From NCBI GenBank assembly GCA_937973555.1, contig CALJKL010000028.1:28029-92028 (forward strand): a stretch of DNA of 64,000 nt. The letters run 5' to 3'. Source of the stretch: an uncultured Flavobacteriales bacterium (GTDB taxonomy: Bacteria; Bacteroidota; Bacteroidia; Flavobacteriales; Weeksellaceae). Positions 61,111-64,000 of this stretch are shown here, piece after piece (the stretch's first letter is position 1; each line of letters starts with the position of its first letter). The notes under the pieces were generated by a model that saw nothing but the letters and a program-made list of their open reading frames with translations, ran no database searches and had not been told where the DNA came from. The position numbers and the translations under genes were made by a program.

Positions 61111-62481
61111 TTAATGATTCAATAATTCTTCCAAAAAAGCCATTAATTTATCGATGTCTCCTTTTGTGGTAGCAATGCCTACAGAAATTCGGGTAGCACC
61201 CCGCATTTTCCCAAGAAACTTTATCATGTCCTTGTAATCTCCATTATCATGAGAAGAGTAATAGGTAGCCAGTTCATTATCGGTAAGGCAATTGTTGGTT
61301 TCATCTATACCCGGATTGCAGAAACAACCGGAACGCAAAGAGATGTTGTGTCCATTGGCCATTTCTTCTATCTGCTCGAATTCATAGCGTACTCCGTTTT
61401 TGTTATAAAACCCAAGAATAATGGTTCCGCCGAGATTCTGATGGTCTTTTGGCCCAAAAATCTGTACCAATTTTTGTCCTGTTTCATGTTGAAGTTTTTC
61501 TAACTTTTCAAAAAGATATTTACGGAGAGAAGATACTCTTTCGTTGATTTTTTCTATCCCGATGTTTTCAATATAATCCAATCCTATTTTTACGGCAGGA
61601 ATATCCAGGTAATTCAACGTGCCATCTTCAAACCTTTCATGGTTATTGATGAGAAAATGATGCAGAGAATTTACAGAAACCAAACTCACCGTTCCCCCTG
61701 CAAACCATGGTTTTTGCAGTTTTTTGAATTTCTCTTTGTTCACCAAAAGACAACCGATTCCCGTAGGATACCCGAAAATTTTATAGAAAGAAACCGAAAC
61801 AAAGTCTGGTGTTATTTCTTTCAAATCTAGTTTATTGGTGGGTACATAAGCAGCGGCGTCCAACAAAACATCCCAGCCTAAATCCTGTGCCTTCTTAATC
61901 CAGCTCAAATCATGTTTTACTCCAGAAACATTAGACTGTGCCGGGAAGGCAAATAGTTTGTTTTCGTAATCGCCTTGTTCTTCCAATTTTTCGAGGACAA
62001 AATTCTCATCCATTCTCAGGTTTTCATAATAGATGGGCGCATAGGTAACTGTTCCGCCTTTTGCAAGACAAAACTGACGGATCCCATTTACGGAATTATG
62101 ATTGTCTGCCAAAAGCAAAAAATGGGATTTTGCATTGAAAGGATAACTTTCTCCCACAATTTTTAGCGCCCCGGAAGCATTCTGGGTAAAGATGCAGAAA
62201 TAGTCTTCGGCATTAAAATAATCTATCACCTTTTGTCGGGCTTCCTCAACCAAACGGGTTGATAATTGAGACGTAGGGTTGGTAGAATGGGGATTACCGA
62301 GAATATTGTTGATCAGCAAATCCTGATGCTCCATAATCTGAGACTTGGCATAGAGGTTTCCTCCGGTATAGTCCAGATATACCTGGTTATTTTTATCTAG
62401 GCGTTTGTATTCTACATTTCTCAGGATTTCGAAGAAATCATTATGGGCCAAAACAGCTTTATTTTCTATGGCAGTATCCAT
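61111..62481 (-). CDS. Class V aminotransferase-fold protein (cysteine desulfurase / Moco sulfurase N-domain-like)
   Basis: A 456-aa PLP protein. YLDYTGGNLYAKSQ and NNILGNPHSTNPTSQLS near the N-terminus resemble the N-terminal domain of molybdenum cofactor sulfurases; the PLP lysine is in VSFYKIFGYPTGIG, and SLRSGCFCNPG carries a possible sulfur-carrying cysteine. No MOSC domain follows and no molybdenum genes are nearby, so the true acceptor is unknown. SufS-type desulfurase or kynureninase-like roles are less likely. Confidence 0.8.
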   Translation of the reverse strand: MDTAIENKAVLAHNDFFEILRNVEYKRLDKNNQVYLDYTGGNLYAKSQIMEHQDLLINNILGNPHSTNPTSQLSTRLVEEARQKVIDYFNAEDYFCIFTQNASGALKIVGESYPFNAKSHFLLLADNHNSVNGIRQFCLAKGGTVTYAPIYYENLRMDENFVLEKLEEQGDYENKLFAFPAQSNVSGVKHDLSWIKKAQDLGWDVLLDAAAYVPTNKLDLKEITPDFVSVSFYKIFGYPTGIGCLLVNKEKFKKLQKPWFAGGTVSLVSVNSLHHFLINNHERFEDGTLNYLDIPAVKIGLDYIENIGIEKINERVSSLRKYLFEKLEKLQHETGQKLVQIFGPKDHQNLGGTIILGFYNKNGVRYEFEQIEEMANGHNISLRSGCFCNPGIDETNNCLTDNELATYYSSHDNGDYKDMIKFLGKMRGATRISVGIATTKGDIDKLMAFLEELLNH

Positions 62482-62494
62482 TTTTCCTTTTTTT

Positions 62495-62502
62495 CAAAAA
62501 TA
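62495..62502 (-). promoter_or_regulatory. Candidate -7 box of the aminotransferase/hydrolase operon
   Basis: TATTTTTG on the minus strand, 13 nt before the aminotransferase start; it lies in the A/T tail of the upstream terminator. Confidence 0.45.
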
Positions 62503-62505
62503 AAA

Positions 62506-62530
62506 AAAATCACAGAATTTCTGTGATTTT
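62506..62530 (-). terminator. Terminator of the iron alcohol dehydrogenase gene
   Basis: AAAATCACAG / CTGTGATTTT, 10-bp perfect stem with a 5-nt loop, followed on the minus strand by a long T tract. Confidence 0.88.
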
Positions 62531-62544
62531 AATTGAAGTTATTT

Positions 62545-63708
62545 TTAGTAGGCCATTTCTACAATTTTCTTGGCGTCTTCAGGTTTTACAATTCCTCTTT
62601 CTCCAAGACCCATCCATTTTCTTTCGATGAAGGTTTGTTCTACTTTTTCGGCAGTTCCTTGGTAATCTTGGGTATATTCAGATAGTTTCGTTCTAATGCC
62701 TAAACTTTGGAAAAAGGCTTCCATTTTTTCTATTCCTTTATGGGCTTTTTCTTCTAAAGTTCCCTCTGTAATTCCCCAAACTCTTTCGGCATATTGTGCT
62801 AATTTTTCTTTTTTGGCTTCAAAATTATAACGGTAATGAGAAGGCGCTATAATGGCTAAAGTTCTGGCATGGTCTATCCCGAAATGGGCCGTTAATTCAT
62901 GTCCCATCATATGCACCGCCCAGTCACTAGTTACTCCTTTTTGGATTAAGCCATTCAAAGCCATGGTACAGCTCCACATAAAGTTGGCGGCAGCATCATA
63001 GTCAAATGCTTCCTCCATCATTTTAGGAGCTACTTCTTGCAGGGTTTGTAAGATGCTTTCTGCAAAACGGTCTTGCAAGGTTGCAGAAGTTTTTACCGTC
63101 ATGTATTGTTCCATCACATGGGTGTAGGCATCCGTGATACCGTTTGCGATTTGGTTTTTAGGAATAGAACGAATGACTTCCGGGTCTAAGATAGAAAACT
63201 GAGGAAATAATCCGGGTCCTCCCATGGCACGTTTTTCTTGAGTGGCTCTTCTGGAAATCACAGAACCTGAATTCATTTCTGAACCCGTTGCCGGCAAGGT
63301 AAGAACACTTCCAAAAGGCAATCCTTTTCCTTCTTCTGTTCTGATGCCTTTGGCTAAAATATCCCATGGTTCACCATCATAATGGGCTGCTGCCGAAAGG
63401 AATTTTACTCCGTCTATTACAGAACCACCACCCACAGCGAGCATGTAAGTGATCCCTTTGTCTTTAATCAACTTCAATGCATCCATCAAAACTTCATATT
63501 CCGGGTTGGCGGGGATACCTCCAAATTCTTCCCATTCAAAGCCTTCTAGAGCTGCTTTTACTTGATCATAGACTCCGTTTTGTTTGATGCTTCCACCTCC
63601 GTAAAGCATTAATATTTTTTCTGATTTTGGGATTTCTGTAGAAATTCTGGCGATTTCTCCTTTCCCGAAAATTACTTTTGTAGGGTTTTTAAATTCAAAA
63701 TTTAACAT
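62545..63708 (-). CDS. Iron-containing alcohol dehydrogenase
   Basis: A 387-aa NAD(P)H-dependent dehydrogenase of the group III (butanol dehydrogenase/YqhD-like) family. Cofactor loop GGGSVIDGVKF near residue 95; metal ligands in GITDAYTHVMEQY and in MMGHELTAHFGIDHARTLAI (His residues). It likely reduces aldehydes; cofactor preference is not clear. Single gene, closed by a terminator. Confidence 0.93.
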   Translation of the reverse strand: MLNFEFKNPTKVIFGKGEIARISTEIPKSEKILMLYGGGSIKQNGVYDQVKAALEGFEWEEFGGIPANPEYEVLMDALKLIKDKGITYMLAVGGGSVIDGVKFLSAAAHYDGEPWDILAKGIRTEEGKGLPFGSVLTLPATGSEMNSGSVISRRATQEKRAMGGPGLFPQFSILDPEVIRSIPKNQIANGITDAYTHVMEQYMTVKTSATLQDRFAESILQTLQEVAPKMMEEAFDYDAAANFMWSCTMALNGLIQKGVTSDWAVHMMGHELTAHFGIDHARTLAIIAPSHYRYNFEAKKEKLAQYAERVWGITEGTLEEKAHKGIEKMEAFFQSLGIRTKLSEYTQDYQGTAEKVEQTFIERKWMGLGERGIVKPEDAKKIVEMAY

Positions 63709-63826
63709 TGTAAAAAATTTTAACGAAGTTACAAAATCTTATTTTATATTTTTTTTTGCAAAAATTTAAAATAAAACTGTTTTAATTTGAAAATAATTTT
63801 TATTTTATAAAAAAAATACAGATTTT

Positions 63827-64000
63827 ATGAAAAAAATAATTTTATTGGTATTGAGTTTTGTTGTTATAAATTGTTGCTCATTAAATAAGAATTTTAATCA
63901 GGCTGACTATAATCAAATTATTAATTTGATTTCTATTAATAATATTGAATGTAATTTATGGAATGAAACATTTTATAAAACCATTTATAAACCAGAATAT
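63827..64000 (+). CDS. Putative lipoprotein, partial (runs off the window)
   Basis: 58 codons visible, open to the end of the window. It starts with a lipoprotein signal (MKKIILLVLSFVVINCCS, lipobox cysteine about residue 16-17), followed by an Asn/Ile-rich segment. No family was recognised. It is divergent from the alcohol dehydrogenase gene. Confidence 0.6.
   Translation, partial: MKKIILLVLSFVVINCCSLNKNFNQADYNQIINLISINNIECNLWNETFYKTIYKPEY

Noticed and set aside
1..64000. tRNA genes, rRNA genes, CRISPR arrays, insertion sequences, prophage
   Set aside because: Intergenic regions were read for cloverleaf-like or regularly spaced repeats and for transposase or integrase genes; none was seen.

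Overview
The window is AT-rich DNA from a member of the Bacteroidota, most likely class Flavobacteriia (Chryseobacterium/Weeksellaceae-like). This rests on gene content and style: a SusC/SusD starch locus, a GHMP (mevalonate-type) kinase beside a UbiA prenyltransferase, the dnaA / low-molecular-weight phosphatase / RsmI-like order, almost no Shine-Dalgarno sequences, and repeated TAnnTTTG -7 promoter boxes upstream of genes. No tRNA, rRNA, insertion sequence, phage gene or CRISPR array was seen. The window begins inside an arsenic operon and ends inside a lipoprotein gene.

Layout. 1-3.1 kb: arsenic detoxification (ArsM methylase, phosphatase-type arsenate reductase, Acr3 efflux pump, an extra methyltransferase). 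3.1-8.8 kb: dodecin, DJ-1/PfpI protein, copper P-type ATPase divergent from an aldo/keto reductase, an RRM RNA-binding protein and a PAP2-like membrane protein. 9-11.6 kb: pyruvate dehydrogenase E1 alpha and E2. 11.7-27.8 kb: housekeeping genes (lolD, radC, soluble and membrane pyrophosphatases, dnaX, DAHP synthase/chorismate mutase, rsgA, GHMP kinase, UbiA prenyltransferase, pepE, thioesterase, dnaA, phosphatase, RsmI-like methyltransferase). 27.8-30.9 kb, minus strand: lipoprotein, DUF962 protein, metG. 31.2-43.7 kb: a starch/maltodextrin utilization locus (SusC, SusD, two SusE/F-like lipoproteins, GH97, GH13, MFS sugar transporter). 43.8-51.9 kb: one isoleucine/valine operon (leader peptide, ilvE, ilvD, ilvB, ilvN, ilvC, ilvA). 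52-59 kb: pirin, a candidate small RNA or attenuated leader, then purM-purN-purH-purD and guaA. 59-64 kb: DEAD-box helicase, then minus-strand SGNH hydrolase, class V aminotransferase and iron alcohol dehydrogenase.

The most notable features are regulatory and lie outside the ordinary genes. (1) Upstream of ilvE is a complete attenuator: a perfect TTTG-N19-TACTTTTG promoter, a 19-codon leader peptide with ten consecutive Ile/Val/Leu codons, a 6-nt antiterminator segment just after the leader stop, and a 9-bp terminator it can disrupt. (2) dnaX is split at a run of 11 A; a -1 shift there joins the 361-aa gamma form to a long in-frame C-terminal tau region, so programmed slippage is likely. (3) A compact structured transcript with its own promoter and terminator lies between the pirin gene and purM, followed by an 11-bp perfect hairpin next to the purM start. 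(4) Several housekeeping genes have TATTTTTG exactly 4 nt before ATG, which suggests leaderless mRNAs.
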